64,000 nt of DNA. It comes from Kaistella flava (ex Peng et al. 2021). GTDB lineage: Bacteria; Bacteroidota; Bacteroidia; Flavobacteriales; Weeksellaceae. The notes under the pieces are model-generated. The model did not search any database, was not told the DNA's origin, and was given only the letters and a program-made list of their open reading frames with translations. The DNA is taken from NCBI RefSeq assembly GCF_015191005.1, contig NZ_CP040442.1, forward strand, positions 1,922,001 through 1,986,000, given 5' to 3'. This document shows positions 35,564 to 44,246 of this stretch, in pieces. The stretch's first letter is position 1, and each line of letters starts with the position of its first letter. Both the position numbers and the translations under genes were made by a program.

Positions 35564-38221
35564 TTAAATACTCAATGCTTTCTGATAAGCGTTTTCTATA
35601 CCTTCAATGTTTTTCCCACCTGCTGTTGCAAAGCCAGGATTTCCACCGCCACCGCCTTGGATTTCTTTCGCTAAATCTTTAACGATATTTCCAGCGTGGT
35701 ATTTTGATTCTAAATCTGCAGATACGCCAACGGTTATCATTGGTTTTCCATCCGCATCAGAAATAATGACGATTACTGAATTCTGAATATCTTTTTTCAA
35801 CTGGAAAACGATGTCTTTCACGCTTCCGGAATCCAGAGAAACTTTCTTTACCAATAATTTTTTATCTTCTTTTTGAACGAAATCATTGGCCCAGTTTGAA
35901 GTTTCTGATTTTGCTTTTTCTTTTTTCAAAGATTCGATTTCAGATTTTAAAGAAGTATTTTCCTCAATCAATTTCTCAACTGATTTTGTTAAATCTTTCG
36001 ACTTTAATAAAGTAGAAATTTCCTTTAACTGAGTTTCTAAATTTCTAAAATACGCAGCAGACTGATCGCCAGAAATCGCTTCAATTCTACGGATTCCTGC
36101 CGCAGTTGAACTTTCATTCTGAATTTTAAAATGACCGATTTCTCCTGTATGTTTCACATGCGTTCCACCACACAATTCTCTAGACGAACCGAACTGGATC
36201 ATTCGAACTTTATCGCCGTATTTCTCACCGAACAGAGCCATGGCTCCTTTTTCCATCGCTTCCGCAATAGGAATTTCACGGAATTCCTGCAATGCAATAT
36301 TTTCCTTAATTTTCGCATTTACTTTTTCTTCTACGATTTTCAATTGTTCCTCATCCATTTTAGAAAAATGAGAGAAATCGAAACGCAGATAATCAGGACC
36401 AACGAAGGAACCTTTTTGCTCAACGTGTGTTCCTAAAACCTCACGCAACGCTTCGTGCAGCAAATGCGTCACTGAGTGATTTGCCTGCGTGTTTTTTCTT
36501 TCTGACTCATTTACTTTAGCATAGAAAACTGCACCGGCATCTTTCGGCATTTCTTTAATTAAAGAAACGATCAGATTATTTTCTTTTCTGGTTTCCAGAA
36601 CTTCGATAATTTCTGAACAATCTGTAATATCAGAAACACTTGGATTAGAAATATCAAAACCTTCCGCATAACTTGGAATCAAAATTCCTTTGTCACCAAC
36701 TTGTCCACCACCTTCTGGATAGAAAGGCGATTTCGACAATACGATTTGATAAAATTCACCGTCTTTATTTTCAACTTTTCGGTAACGGGTAATATAAGTT
36801 TCACTTTCTGTGTGGTCGTAACCAACAAAAGATTCTGCTTTTTCTTCCAAAACAACCCAGTCGTAAACTTTCTGTGCTGATGATTTTTTTGAACGCTGTT
36901 TCTGCTTGTTCATTTCCTCTTCAAAACCAACTTCATCAACAGTCAATTGTTTTTCCTCTGCGATGATTCTTGATAAATCTGCCGGAAAACCGTAAGTATC
37001 ATACAATTCGAAAACATCAACTCCAGAAAGAGTTTTCTGACCTTTCGAAATGGTATCATTAATAATTAAATCAATTCTTTTTAAACCATGTTCGATCGTT
37101 TTTAAGAAAGAGATTTCCTCTTCTCTAATCACTTCCGTAACCAGTCTTTCCTGCTTAACCAACTCTGGGAAAAATGCGCCCATTTCGTTTTTTAAAATGG
37201 CAACCAATTCATAAAGAAATGCTTCTTTCATTCCTAAAAATCGGTAAGCGTAAGAAATTCCACGACGTAAAATTCTACGGATCACATAACCTGCCCCACC
37301 ATTTGAAGGCAACTGTCCATCGGCAATCGCAAAAGCAACTGCACGGATGTGATCAACCACAACACGAATCGCAATATCTTTTTCGTCTTCTAAAATTCCG
37401 GTATATTTTTTTCCTGAAAGTTCTTCTACTTTAGCAATTAAAGGTGTGAAAACATCAGTATCATAATTCGAGGTTTTGCCTTGTAAAGCCATACAAAGAC
37501 GCTCAAATCCCATTCCGGTATCAACGTGTCGGGAAGGTAATTTTTCTAAACTTCCATCCGCTTTTCTATTGAATTCCATGAAAACCAGATTCCAAACTTC
37601 CACCACTTGAGGATGATCGTTGTTTACCAAATCTAAACCGGAAACTTTGGCTTTTTCTTCCTCAGTTCTAATATCGATATGAATTTCTGAACAAGGTCCG
37701 CAAGGTCCGCTTTCGCCCATTTCCCAGAAATTATCTTTTTTATTTCCGTTGATAATTCGGTCCTCAGAAATATGTGCTTTCCAGAAATTGTAAGCATCGT
37801 TATCGCGGTCTAAATTTTCAGAAGCATCTCCTTCAAAAATAGTTACGTAAAGATTTTCTTTCGGAATTTTATAAACTTCTGTCAACAATTCCCACGCATA
37901 ATCAATCGCTTCTTTTTTAAAGTAATCGCCAAACGACCAGTTTCCCAACATTTCAAACATGGTGTGGTGATAAGTATCACGACCAACATCATCCAAATCA
38001 TTGTGCTTACCGGAAACCCTTAAACACTTTTGGGTATCTGCAATTCTTGGAGATTTCGGTTCTTTATAACCTAGGAAATAATCCTTAAACTGCGTCATTC
38101 CAGAGTTTGAGAACATTAAAGTAGGATCATCTTTCAACACAATTGGTGCAGAAGGAACGATAAGATGTCCTTTTTCTTTAAAAAAATCTAAAAACTGTTG
38201 TCTTATTTGTTGTGAAGTCAT
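35564..38221 (-). CDS. alaS: Alanine--tRNA ligase
   Basis: An 885-residue aminoacyl-tRNA synthetase. The catalytic domain opens with MTSQQIRQQFLDFFKEKGH and has the class II motifs (FSNSGMTQFKDYFLG, ~45-60). The editing/second additional domain carries the zinc histidines in NHSVTHLLHEAL (~570-581) and CGGTHVKHTGEIGHF (~675-690), and the C-terminal C-Ala domain ends with GGGGGNPGFATAGG. Length fits (~875). The start is set at ATG 38221 because the longer frame begins with TTG inside the -7 box at 38255-38262. Confidence 0.96.
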   Translation of the reverse strand: MTSQQIRQQFLDFFKEKGHLIVPSAPIVLKDDPTLMFSNSGMTQFKDYFLGYKEPKSPRIADTQKCLRVSGKHNDLDDVGRDTYHHTMFEMLGNWSFGDYFKKEAIDYAWELLTEVYKIPKENLYVTIFEGDASENLDRDNDAYNFWKAHISEDRIINGNKKDNFWEMGESGPCGPCSEIHIDIRTEEEKAKVSGLDLVNNDHPQVVEVWNLVFMEFNRKADGSLEKLPSRHVDTGMGFERLCMALQGKTSNYDTDVFTPLIAKVEELSGKKYTGILEDEKDIAIRVVVDHIRAVAFAIADGQLPSNGGAGYVIRRILRRGISYAYRFLGMKEAFLYELVAILKNEMGAFFPELVKQERLVTEVIREEEISFLKTIEHGLKRIDLIINDTISKGQKTLSGVDVFELYDTYGFPADLSRIIAEEKQLTVDEVGFEEEMNKQKQRSKKSSAQKVYDWVVLEEKAESFVGYDHTESETYITRYRKVENKDGEFYQIVLSKSPFYPEGGGQVGDKGILIPSYAEGFDISNPSVSDITDCSEIIEVLETRKENNLIVSLIKEMPKDAGAVFYAKVNESERKNTQANHSVTHLLHEALREVLGTHVEQKGSFVGPDYLRFDFSHFSKMDEEQLKIVEEKVNAKIKENIALQEFREIPIAEAMEKGAMALFGEKYGDKVRMIQFGSSRELCGGTHVKHTGEIGHFKIQNESSTAAGIRRIEAISGDQSAAYFRNLETQLKEISTLLKSKDLTKSVEKLIEENTSLKSEIESLKKEKAKSETSNWANDFVQKEDKKLLVKKVSLDSGSVKDIVFQLKKDIQNSVIVIISDADGKPMITVGVSADLESKYHAGNIVKDLAKEIQGGGGGNPGFATAGGKNIEGIENAYQKALSI

Positions 38222-38254
38222 GATTGAATTGGCTTTAGCGTATATATAAGTTGG

Positions 38255-38262
38255 CAAATTTA
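38255..38262 (-). promoter_or_regulatory. -7 promoter box of alaS
   Basis: TAAATTTG read leftward, matching TAnnTTTG, 33 bases before the alaS ATG at 38221. It rules out the upstream TTG at 38257 as a start codon. Confidence 0.65.
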
Positions 38263-38496
38263 ATGATTTTTAAAATGACTGTCGAATAATGTTTTCCTGA
38301 ATTTATAAATATTCATTTTTAAAGTATTTTAAGCCTTATATTTTTCAAAACAAACCTTTTTTAACTAGTTCTCGTATATAAAATTGTCCCCGTTCTATTC
38401 TTAATTTGTAAAAATGATCGCGATAGATAATTACTAATAATTGCTTTAAATTTCAGCCTAATATTTGTATGTACAATAAAATTAATTCAAAAAACA

Positions 38497-39177
38497 ATGA
38501 ATAAAAATAATAACAAAAAAATGAAAAATATTTTAACACTCTTGGCATTTATCTTTGGAGTTGGAGTTTTTGCTGCGACTACTTTCTCTTGCACTAAAGC
38601 TAAAGTACAACCTGCTGAGGAAAACACTAAAAATGAAATGAATATGGAAGGTAAAAATATAAAAGAAATTTATTTTGCTGGTGGATGTTTTTGGGGAACC
38701 GAACATTTATTTCAACTGGTAAGAGGTGTAGTTGCGACTGAAGTCGGATACGCAAATGGAAAAATTAAAAACCCAACTTATGAGCAGGTCATTAGTCACA
38801 CAACAGGTTTCACTGAAGCTGTAAAAGTAAAGTATGATGCTGACCAAGTTAATTTACCGCTCTTGATTAATCTCTTTTTCAAATCAATTGATCCTACGAC
38901 TATAGACCGACAGGGAAATGATATGGGAGATAATTACAGAAGTGGAATTTATTCTACCGATGCAGCTACTGAAGCGATTGTAAAAACTGAAGTTGCAAAA
39001 TTGGCTAAGAACTATAATAAACCAGTTGTCGTAGAAACGATTCCTTTGAAAAACTTCTATAAAGCTGAAGATTATCACCAGGATTATTTGGATAAAAATC
39101 CCGGTGGATATTGCCACATTCCTCTTTCAGTATTTGAAGAAGCGAAAAGAGCAAATCCGCTTCCTTCGGCGAAATAA
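38497..39177 (+). CDS. msrA: Peptide methionine sulfoxide reductase MsrA, exported lipoprotein
   Basis: A 226-residue protein that reduces methionine-S-sulfoxide. The catalytic motif is GGCFWG (62-67); VGYANGK and YHQDYLDKNPGGYCHIPL follow, as in all MsrA. A lipoprotein signal precedes it (ATTFSC, Cys32), so this copy repairs proteins outside the cytoplasm. A second ATG at codon 9 (38521) would give a more typical signal peptide and could be the true start. The gene is monocistronic with a terminator right after it. Confidence 0.93.
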   Translation: MNKNNNKKMKNILTLLAFIFGVGVFAATTFSCTKAKVQPAEENTKNEMNMEGKNIKEIYFAGGCFWGTEHLFQLVRGVVATEVGYANGKIKNPTYEQVISHTTGFTEAVKVKYDADQVNLPLLINLFFKSIDPTTIDRQGNDMGDNYRSGIYSTDAATEAIVKTEVAKLAKNYNKPVVVETIPLKNFYKAEDYHQDYLDKNPGGYCHIPLSVFEEAKRANPLPSAK

Positions 39178-39184
39178 TAAAACT

Positions 39185-39211
39185 AAAGGTTGTCGAAAGG
39201 CAACCTTTTTT
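39185..39211 (+). terminator. Rho-independent terminator of msrA
   Basis: Arms AAAGGTTG and CAACCTTT with an 8-base loop, then a T-run, eight bases after the stop codon. Confidence 0.9.
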
Positions 39212-39235
39212 GTATATAAATATTTAGAAATAAAT

Positions 39236-40604
39236 GACACTATCCCGCAAAGTGTGTAAGTTGAAAAGTTTGAGGCTTGAGTTTTTTATAACTTGAGCCT
39301 TTCTTCAAATATAAGCATAAATTGATTGAGTACAATTCCCCAATCTCTGATTGGCATTGTCCATTTTTTTGTTGCTTCTCTTAACGCAAGAAAAACCGAC
39401 TTTAAAACTGCATCATCAGTTGGAAAAGACATTTTGTTTTTGGTGTATTTTCTTATTTTTCCATTCAGATTTTCTATTAAATTGGTGGTGTAAATGATTT
39501 TGCGGATTTCCACCGGGAATTCGAAGAATACCGTTAATTCATCCCAATTATCTCTCCAGGATTTGATGGCGTAGGAATATTTACATTCCCATTTTTCTGC
39601 AAAATCATTTAAAGCAGCTTCCGCGGCTTGCTTCGTGGGAGCGTTGTAAATGTGTTTCATGTCGGAAGTAAAGGCTTTTCTGTCTTTCCAAACTACGTAT
39701 TTGCAGGCATTTCTTATCTGATGAACCACGCAGATCTGAGTTTGAGATTGTGGGAAAACACTGCGAATAGTTTGGGTGAATCCATTGAGATTATCCGTTG
39801 CAGTGATCAATATATCTTCTACACCCCGTGCTTTTATGTCGGTTAGTACGCTCATCCAAAAACTGGAACTTTCGTTTTTTCCAAGCCACATTCCCAGAAC
39901 TTCTTTTTTTCCGTCCCGTCTTAAACCAACGGCAAGATAAATGGTTTTGTTAATGACTTTTGAATTTTCACGGACTTTAAAAACAATTCCATCCATCCAA
40001 ACAATGAGGTATAAATCCTCTAGTGGCCGGTTTTGCCAAGCGACAATCTCACTGGAAACCGCATTGGTAATCCTGGATATTGTGGATGTTGAAACATCAA
40101 AATCGTACATTTCCTTGATCTGGTCTTCAATATCACTCACGCTCATTCCTTTGGCATAAAATGAGATGATAATATTTTCTAAACCATCAATAATATTATG
40201 CCTTTTGGGAACTAAAGCCGGCTCAAAAGTACTTTCTCTATCTCGCGGAACTTTAATTTCATCTTCGCCGAAAGAGGTTTTTATTTTCTTGGTTTGATGG
40301 CCGTTTCGATAGTTTCCGTTTTTGGTTTTTTGATGTTTCTCGGTATCCAGATGGTCATCCAGTTCGGCTTCGAGCATGTGTTCTACGGCTCGTTTGTGCA
40401 TTGTTTTGAAGAACGAGGTTAAATCTTCGCCGCTCTTGAAGGATTTGTAAAATTCCTTGTTGTTTAATAATTCTTCTTTGTCGATCATAACTGTATAAAG
40501 TTTAAAAATAATAAAAAAGTTATTTCCGAAAAAGTTTTGAGCTTTTGAGGGCTCAAAATTTTTCAGAATAACTTTTCAACTTACACAGTTAGTGAAACAC
40601 TACC
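39236..40604. mobile_element. Intact IS256-family insertion sequence with target duplication
   Basis: A 1369-base element. Its inverted ends share a perfect inner 18 bases, TGTGTAAGTTGAAAAGTT (39253-39270 and complement at 40570-40587), and a more variable outer 17 bases. It is bounded on both sides by the 8-base direct repeat AAATAAAT (39228-39235 and 40605-40612), the target duplication size usual for IS256. It encodes one transposase. It lies between the msrA terminator and the repeat region around the GxxExxY gene. Confidence 0.9.
39286..40488 (-). CDS. IS256-family transposase
   Basis: A 400-residue mutator-type DDE transposase, full length for the family. Catalytic acidic residues are likely in [13 protein letters not shown] (~160-172), [12 protein letters not shown] (~227-238, first ATDN aspartate) and [15 protein letters not shown] (~336-350, glutamate). 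An N-terminal DNA-binding part contains [16 protein letters not shown] (~35-50). No frameshift or stop interrupts it, so the element may be active. Confidence 0.94.
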   Translation of the reverse strand: MIDKEELLNNKEFYKSFKSGEDLTSFFKTMHKRAVEHMLEAELDDHLDTEKHQKTKNGNYRNGHQTKKIKTSFGEDEIKVPRDRESTFEPALVPKRHNIIDGLENIIISFYAKGMSVSDIEDQIKEMYDFDVSTSTISRITNAVSSEIVAWQNRPLEDLYLIVWMDGIVFKVRENSKVINKTIYLAVGLRRDGKKEVLGMWLGKNESSSFWMSVLTDIKARGVEDILITATDNLNGFTQTIRSVFPQSQTQICVVHQIRNACKYVVWKDRKAFTSDMKHIYNAPTKQAAEAALNDFAEKWECKYSYAIKSWRDNWDELTVFFEFPVEIRKIIYTTNLIENLNGKIRKYTKNKMSFPTDDAVLKSVFLALREATKKWTMPIRDWGIVLNQFMLIFEERLKL

Positions 40605-40625
40605 AAATAAATTTAATAAATGCTT

Positions 40626-40703
40626 TTTAAACGCAAAGATTCATTTCTTTTCTTTCTATTTTAAGTAAGAAAAGATGAATCAATAAATTGATTTGATGAA
40701 GCT
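40626..40703. repeat. GxxExxY-associated direct repeat, copy 1 (partial)
   Basis: About 78 bases starting TTTAAACGCAAAG and ending near TTGATTTGATGAAGCT. It matches the right halves of the repeats at 41131-41300 and 41382-41550 (shared words AAGTAAG, AAAGATGAATCAATAAATTG). It lies six bases beyond the stop of the GxxExxY gene and next to the IS256 element. Confidence 0.75.
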
Positions 40704-40709
40704 TTCGTT

Positions 40710-41087
40710 TTACAACTGATTTACGATTCGATGAATACCATCTTTTAGTAGTGGAGTATTGAAATTAATAAGAAGAGCAAGTTTAATTCCTGTAAGTTTC
40801 AAATAAGTTTTCGTTTGAAAATAATCAACAGGATGTAATTCATAAACTGCTTTATTTTCTATGATAACCTTTTCTTCAACAATCATATCAACTTTGTAAG
40901 CTTTTTCAATTTTAAAACCTTTATAAACAGTAGGTAGATGGACTTGCGTTTTCACATTCAATCCCATGTGCTCCAACTCATACAAAAGAGCAGATTCATA
41001 AGCACTTTCGAGCAGGCCAACTCCCAAAGTTCTATGAACTTCAATTGCTGCACCGATAATTTTATATGACAATTCGTTCTCTGTCAT
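40710..41087 (-). CDS. GxxExxY family protein
   Basis: A 125-residue protein with the family's name motif GLLESAY (~24-30) after IGAAIEVHRTLG, and the core KAYKVDMIVEEKVIIENKAV (~59-78), in which an aspartate, glutamate and lysine are spaced like the active site of a PD-(D/E)XK nuclease fold. Its real function is unknown in the literature I can recall. The gene is framed by copies of a long direct repeat on both sides, suggesting that it travels or multiplies with them. Confidence 0.88.
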   Translation of the reverse strand: MTENELSYKIIGAAIEVHRTLGVGLLESAYESALLYELEHMGLNVKTQVHLPTVYKGFKIEKAYKVDMIVEEKVIIENKAVYELHPVDYFQTKTYLKLTGIKLALLINFNTPLLKDGIHRIVNQL

Positions 41088-41130
41088 CTTATATAATTTG
41101 TTAAGTTTTCTGTAATAATTTATTCATAAA

Positions 41131-41300
41131 CTTCGTCATGTAGATTTATCTACGTTTGCTCCCTTAATTTTTTTGCAGAATTATGATAAACCTTTACGTT
41201 TAAAGAAGAATGACAAATGCAAAGATTTTCCTTTCTTTACTTCTACTTTAAGTAAGCAAAGATGAATCAATAAATTGATTTGATAAAGCGAGAATTTATT
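41131..41300. repeat. GxxExxY-associated direct repeat, copy 2
   Basis: About 170 bases upstream of the GxxExxY start codon, aligned over its length with 41382-41550 and in its second half with 40626-40703. It contains a small hairpin GTAGA-TAAA-TCTAC and a larger, imperfect one (AACCTTTACGTTT...AAATGCAAAGATT). No believable gene lies inside. Confidence 0.75.
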
Positions 41301-41381
41301 TAAAATATCACAAATAGTAAATCTACACAAAATAGAAATTTCCACAAGAATAGAATAAGATGAAAGGCATTCAACCAAAAG

Positions 41382-41550
41382 CTTCGTCAATGCAGATTTA
41401 TCTGCCTTTGCTCTCTTAAATTTTTGAAGAATTATCATAAACCTTTGCGTTTAAAAAAGAATGAAAAACGCAAAGGTTTTCTTTTCTTCTATTTTAAGTC
41501 AGTGAAGATTAATCAATAAATTGATTTGATGAAGCTGAAAATTTATTGAA
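41382..41550. repeat. GxxExxY-associated direct repeat, copy 3
   Basis: About 169 bases, same orientation as copy 2, separated from it by 81 bases. Its small hairpin reads GCAGA-TAAA-TCTGC, i.e. both arms differ from copy 2 but still pair. The large hairpin is perfect here: AACCTTTGCGTTT with AAACGCAAAGGTT. Confidence 0.75.
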
Positions 41551-41592
41551 CAAGGGAGTTTTCACAAAAACACAGGATTGTACTCGATCTAT

Positions 41593-41637
41593 AAACAAAA
41601 AAATCCGTCCCAAAGAATGAGACGGATTTTTTTGTTT
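41593..41637 (-). terminator. Rho-independent terminator of the YceI gene
   Basis: Perfect 17-base arms AAACAAAAAAATCCGTC and GACGGATTTTTTTGTTT with an 11-base loop; T-runs on both strands allow action in either direction. It ends 17 bases from the YceI stop codon. Confidence 0.9.
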
Positions 41638-41654
41638 AAACTTCGTTCAAAATT

Positions 41655-42314
41655 TTATTTCTTTTCCATGGCTTTAATTAAAATCTGAAGATTTACCTCA
41701 TCTTTAATTAAACCGTTGGCAAGTGGCAATTGAAATCTCACACCGAAATCTTCTCTCTTAATATCCTTAGGTTCTGTTGCAATACTCGCTTCTCCATCTT
41801 TCACAGAAACATTTGCATTAAACTGAACTGGTTTTGTAATTCCTTTGATGGTTAAATTTCCATCTAAAAGTGTATTGTAATCACCGTTTTCATTGTGTGA
41901 AACTTTCGTGATTTCATAAGAAGCAGTTGGAAATTTATCAGCTTCGAAGAAATCTCCGCTTTTTAGATGACCGTTTAATTTTGCTAATTGTTCAGGATCA
42001 TTTTTTAAATCTACAGAAGTCAGTGAATTCATGTCTGCTACGAATTTACCACTTTCTAAAACTCCATCTTTCACGGTTAAATCCCCACTTTCGAATTTAA
42101 TCGTTCCGAAATGACTTGACTGTTCAGACTTTACTACTTTATAACCCTTCCATTCGATTCTACTGTTGAGCGTATCCAGTTCATAAATCGCACCATGTTT
42201 TGTCGTAGAAACTTCCGCTGTTTCACTGGTCAAAGGTTTGTCCTTACTACAAGATACAATTGCGAGAGCTGAAAAAAGCGCGAAGAATACTGAATTCGTA
42301 AATGATTTCATCAT
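41655..42314 (-). CDS. YceI family lipoprotein
   Basis: A 219-residue lipoprotein of the YceI family, lipocalin-like barrels that bind polyisoprenoid-type lipids. The start is placed at ATG 42314 (ATGATGAAA), because the longer frame runs through the divergent promoter region. From it a lipobox ends AIVSC. The mature domain has DTLNSRIEWKGYKV near the start, FADMNSLTSVDL in the middle, and the KREDFGVRFQLPL segment near the end. Divergent from the ABC ATPase gene with a short palindrome between them. Confidence 0.88.
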   Translation of the reverse strand: MMKSFTNSVFFALFSALAIVSCSKDKPLTSETAEVSTTKHGAIYELDTLNSRIEWKGYKVVKSEQSSHFGTIKFESGDLTVKDGVLESGKFVADMNSLTSVDLKNDPEQLAKLNGHLKSGDFFEADKFPTASYEITKVSHNENGDYNTLLDGNLTIKGITKPVQFNANVSVKDGEASIATEPKDIKREDFGVRFQLPLANGLIKDEVNLQILIKAMEKK

Positions 42315-42341
42315 TAAATAACTGTTTTTTAATTGTTTTGG

Positions 42342-42388
42342 CAAAAATAACAAAAATATCTCTATTAGAGACAAATATGTTATTTTTG
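42342..42388. promoter_or_regulatory. Divergent promoter with palindrome between YceI and ABC genes
   Basis: The rightward -7 box TATTTTTG (42381-42388) is four bases before the ABC gene's ATG. Leftward TATTTTTG boxes lie at 42358-42351 and 42349-42342. Between them is the palindrome TCTCTATTAGAGA (42359-42371), a candidate operator serving both genes. Confidence 0.6.
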
Positions 42389-42392
42389 CAAT

Positions 42393-43325
42393 ATGTTATT
42401 AGAAATCAAAAATCTATTTTTTTCACATCGTCCAGAACAGCGACTATTCCAGAATTTTAACCTTAAAGTTGAGGAAGGAAAAATCATCGCTTTAGCAGGT
42501 GAAAGTGGTTGTGGAAAATCCACTATTTTAAATTTAATTTACGGCCTTCTTGAATGGGAAAAAGGGGAAATTATTTTTAATGGTTCGCCGATTTTAGGTC
42601 CAACAAAGAATTTAGTTCCTGGTGAAGACAACATGAAATTGGTGGCACAGAATTACGATTTGATGCCCTATTCCACTGTTGCAGATAATGTGGGAAAGTT
42701 TATTTCTAATATTAATTTAGCAGAGAAAAAAGAAAGAGTTCAGGAACTTTTAACCGTAGTTGGACTTGAAGAATTCGAAAACACGTTGCCAAAATACTTG
42801 AGTGGTGGACAAATGCAGAGAGTTGCCATTGCCAGAGCGCTTTCGGTAATGCCACAACTTTTACTACTTGATGAGCCTTTTAGCAATATCGACTTTTCCA
42901 GAAAAATAGAATTGCGTGAACGATTATTTAATTACGTTCGCGAAAAGAAAATTTCACTCATCATTTCTACGCATGAAATTCAGGAAGTAATGCCGTGGCT
43001 GGATCAAATCATTGTTTTACAAGAAGGACGGTTGATTCAAAACGACAATGCACAAGAAACTTACAATGACCCATACAATCAATATGTTGCTTCACTTTTC
43101 GGAGAAGTAAATGTTTTTTCTGAAGAAGAAAAATCGGCTTTAAATCTTTCTAAAAATTTCTGGTATCCACATGAAATCAAAATTTCAGATGAAGGAAAAG
43201 AAGCCGAAGTTTTAGAAAGCCGTTTTTCCGGAAGTTATTATTGGAATAAAATTTCCTTAAATGGTAAAAAACTGGTTATTTATACGCCTAAAAAAATCGA
43301 AGGAACGCTCAAAATCAATCTTTAA
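42393..43325 (+). CDS. ABC transporter ATP-binding protein
   Basis: A 310-residue ABC ATPase: Walker A GESGCGKST (36-44), signature LSGGQMQRVAIARAL (136-150), Walker B LLLLDEP (156-162), and a switch histidine in ISTHEIQEV. The ~80-residue C-terminal extension resembles the regulatory TOBE-like domain of CysA/PotA-type importers. No permease or binding-protein gene is adjacent, so its partner is elsewhere or it has a non-transport role. The message is predicted to be leaderless, since the -7 box ends four bases before the ATG. Confidence 0.88.
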   Translation: MLLEIKNLFFSHRPEQRLFQNFNLKVEEGKIIALAGESGCGKSTILNLIYGLLEWEKGEIIFNGSPILGPTKNLVPGEDNMKLVAQNYDLMPYSTVADNVGKFISNINLAEKKERVQELLTVVGLEEFENTLPKYLSGGQMQRVAIARALSVMPQLLLLDEPFSNIDFSRKIELRERLFNYVREKKISLIISTHEIQEVMPWLDQIIVLQEGRLIQNDNAQETYNDPYNQYVASLFGEVNVFSEEEKSALNLSKNFWYPHEIKISDEGKEAEVLESRFSGSYYWNKISLNGKKLVIYTPKKIEGTLKINL

Positions 43326-43330
43326 AAACG

Positions 43331-43377
43331 AAAAAGTCAAGCCAGTTCAGCAGTTGTGATTTGATACTTGACTTTTT
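43331..43377 (+). terminator. Rho-independent terminator of the ABC gene
   Basis: Arms AAAAAGTCAAG (43331-43341) and CTTGACTTTTT (43367-43377) with a T-rich tail, six bases beyond the stop codon. Confidence 0.8.
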
Positions 43378-43549
43378 TCAGGTTTCTTTTTTATTGCCAA
43401 ATTATTGCTTAGCTTTGTTATTCAAAACGTAAGGAAATTTTTGGTTAATTCTCTTTCTGCCCCTGAGACGAAATTAGTACGATTCATTTGTACAACTAGT
43501 CTTCGAAACTGAACCCTGTCCAAATTTTTCCTTTTTTTGTTTTTTTTTC

Positions 43550-43728
43550 TTAAACACTAATTTCACTAATCTTTTCACGAATATCACTAATTTATTAGAA
43601 TGAAATCTGAGGATCTTTCTTCTGTTTTTTTTACTTTTATTTAAAAACGAATTGTACTTATTATAAAACAAATGACACCAAAAAGTATGGTGTCATTTGT
43701 GAAATTTATTTGTGCTATTCGTGTTTAA
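43550..43728. repeat. Long imperfect palindrome with nested terminator, left of yjdM
   Basis: Outer arms 43550-43571 and 43707-43728 pair at about 16 of 22 positions and are built from repeated words (CACTAAT, CACGAAT, and CGTG/GTGC on the other side). Nested inside, a perfect 12-base hairpin CAAATGACACCA/TGGTGTCATTTG (43669-43699) probably terminates the leftward yjdM transcript. The 43378-43549 stretch holds nothing recognisable. Confidence 0.55.
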
Positions 43729-43729
43729 A

Positions 43730-44062
43730 CTACGCTTTCTTTACAAATTCAGATTTCAAAGCCATAGAACCGAAACCATCAATTTTGCAATCGATATTGT
43801 GATCGCTTCCCGGACGTAATCTAATATTCTTTACTTTCGTTCCCGCTTTTACTGGTTTTGGTGCACCTTTCACCGGTAAATCTTTAACCACAACCACAGA
43901 ATCTCCATTTTGTAATTCGTGTCCGTGCGCATCTAAAATTTTATCTTCGTCTGCAGTTTCTCCCGGCGTCCATTCGTGGAAACATTGAGAACAAACCATT
44001 TTATCATCCTGCTCATAAGTGAATTCTGATTGGCATTTCGGACAAACTATTGTATCGCTCAT
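43730..44062 (-). CDS. yjdM: YjdM (PhnA-like) zinc-ribbon protein
   Basis: A 110-residue protein closely matching E. coli YjdM: an N-terminal zinc ribbon (CPKC...CSQC, ~7-30) and a C-terminal domain with [20 protein letters not shown] and the ending LKSEFVKK. The biochemical role is unclear; the old name PhnA reflects proximity to phosphonate genes, not a proven phosphonate function. The start is set at ATG 44062, since the GTG five codons upstream lies on the -7 box TATCTTTG (44084-44077). Confidence 0.92.
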   Translation of the reverse strand: MSDTIVCPKCQSEFTYEQDDKMVCSQCFHEWTPGETADEDKILDAHGHELQNGDSVVVVKDLPVKGAPKPVKAGTKVKNIRLRPGSDHNIDCKIDGFGSMALKSEFVKKA

Positions 44063-44234
44063 AATTATAATTTTCACAAAGATATTATTAAAATAAGGAG
44101 ATTACAAGTTTGCAGCTTTTTCAAAGGTGTCCAGTTAAATACTTCGGAATTTAATATTCATCTTTACAACAAATTTCATCTCCGAAATCATGCTATTCTA
44201 AAACCTTTCGACTTCAACCTTCGACCTAAATTAT

Positions 44235-44242
44235 TATCTTTG
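44235..44242 (+). promoter_or_regulatory. -7 box giving a probably leaderless esterase mRNA
   Basis: TATCTTTG ends four bases before the ATG at 44247. The usual distance from this box to the transcription start puts the start at or next to the A of ATG. Confidence 0.6.
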
Positions 44243-44246
44243 TTCC

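Noticed and set aside
41181..41438. 85-codon leftward reading frame in the repeat region
   Set aside because: It spans repeat copies 2 and 3 and has no believable domain; the repeats explain the open frame.
40626..41550. CRISPR-like array
   Set aside because: Only three long, diverged units with unequal spacing and a gene between; no short repeats with unique spacers and no cas genes.
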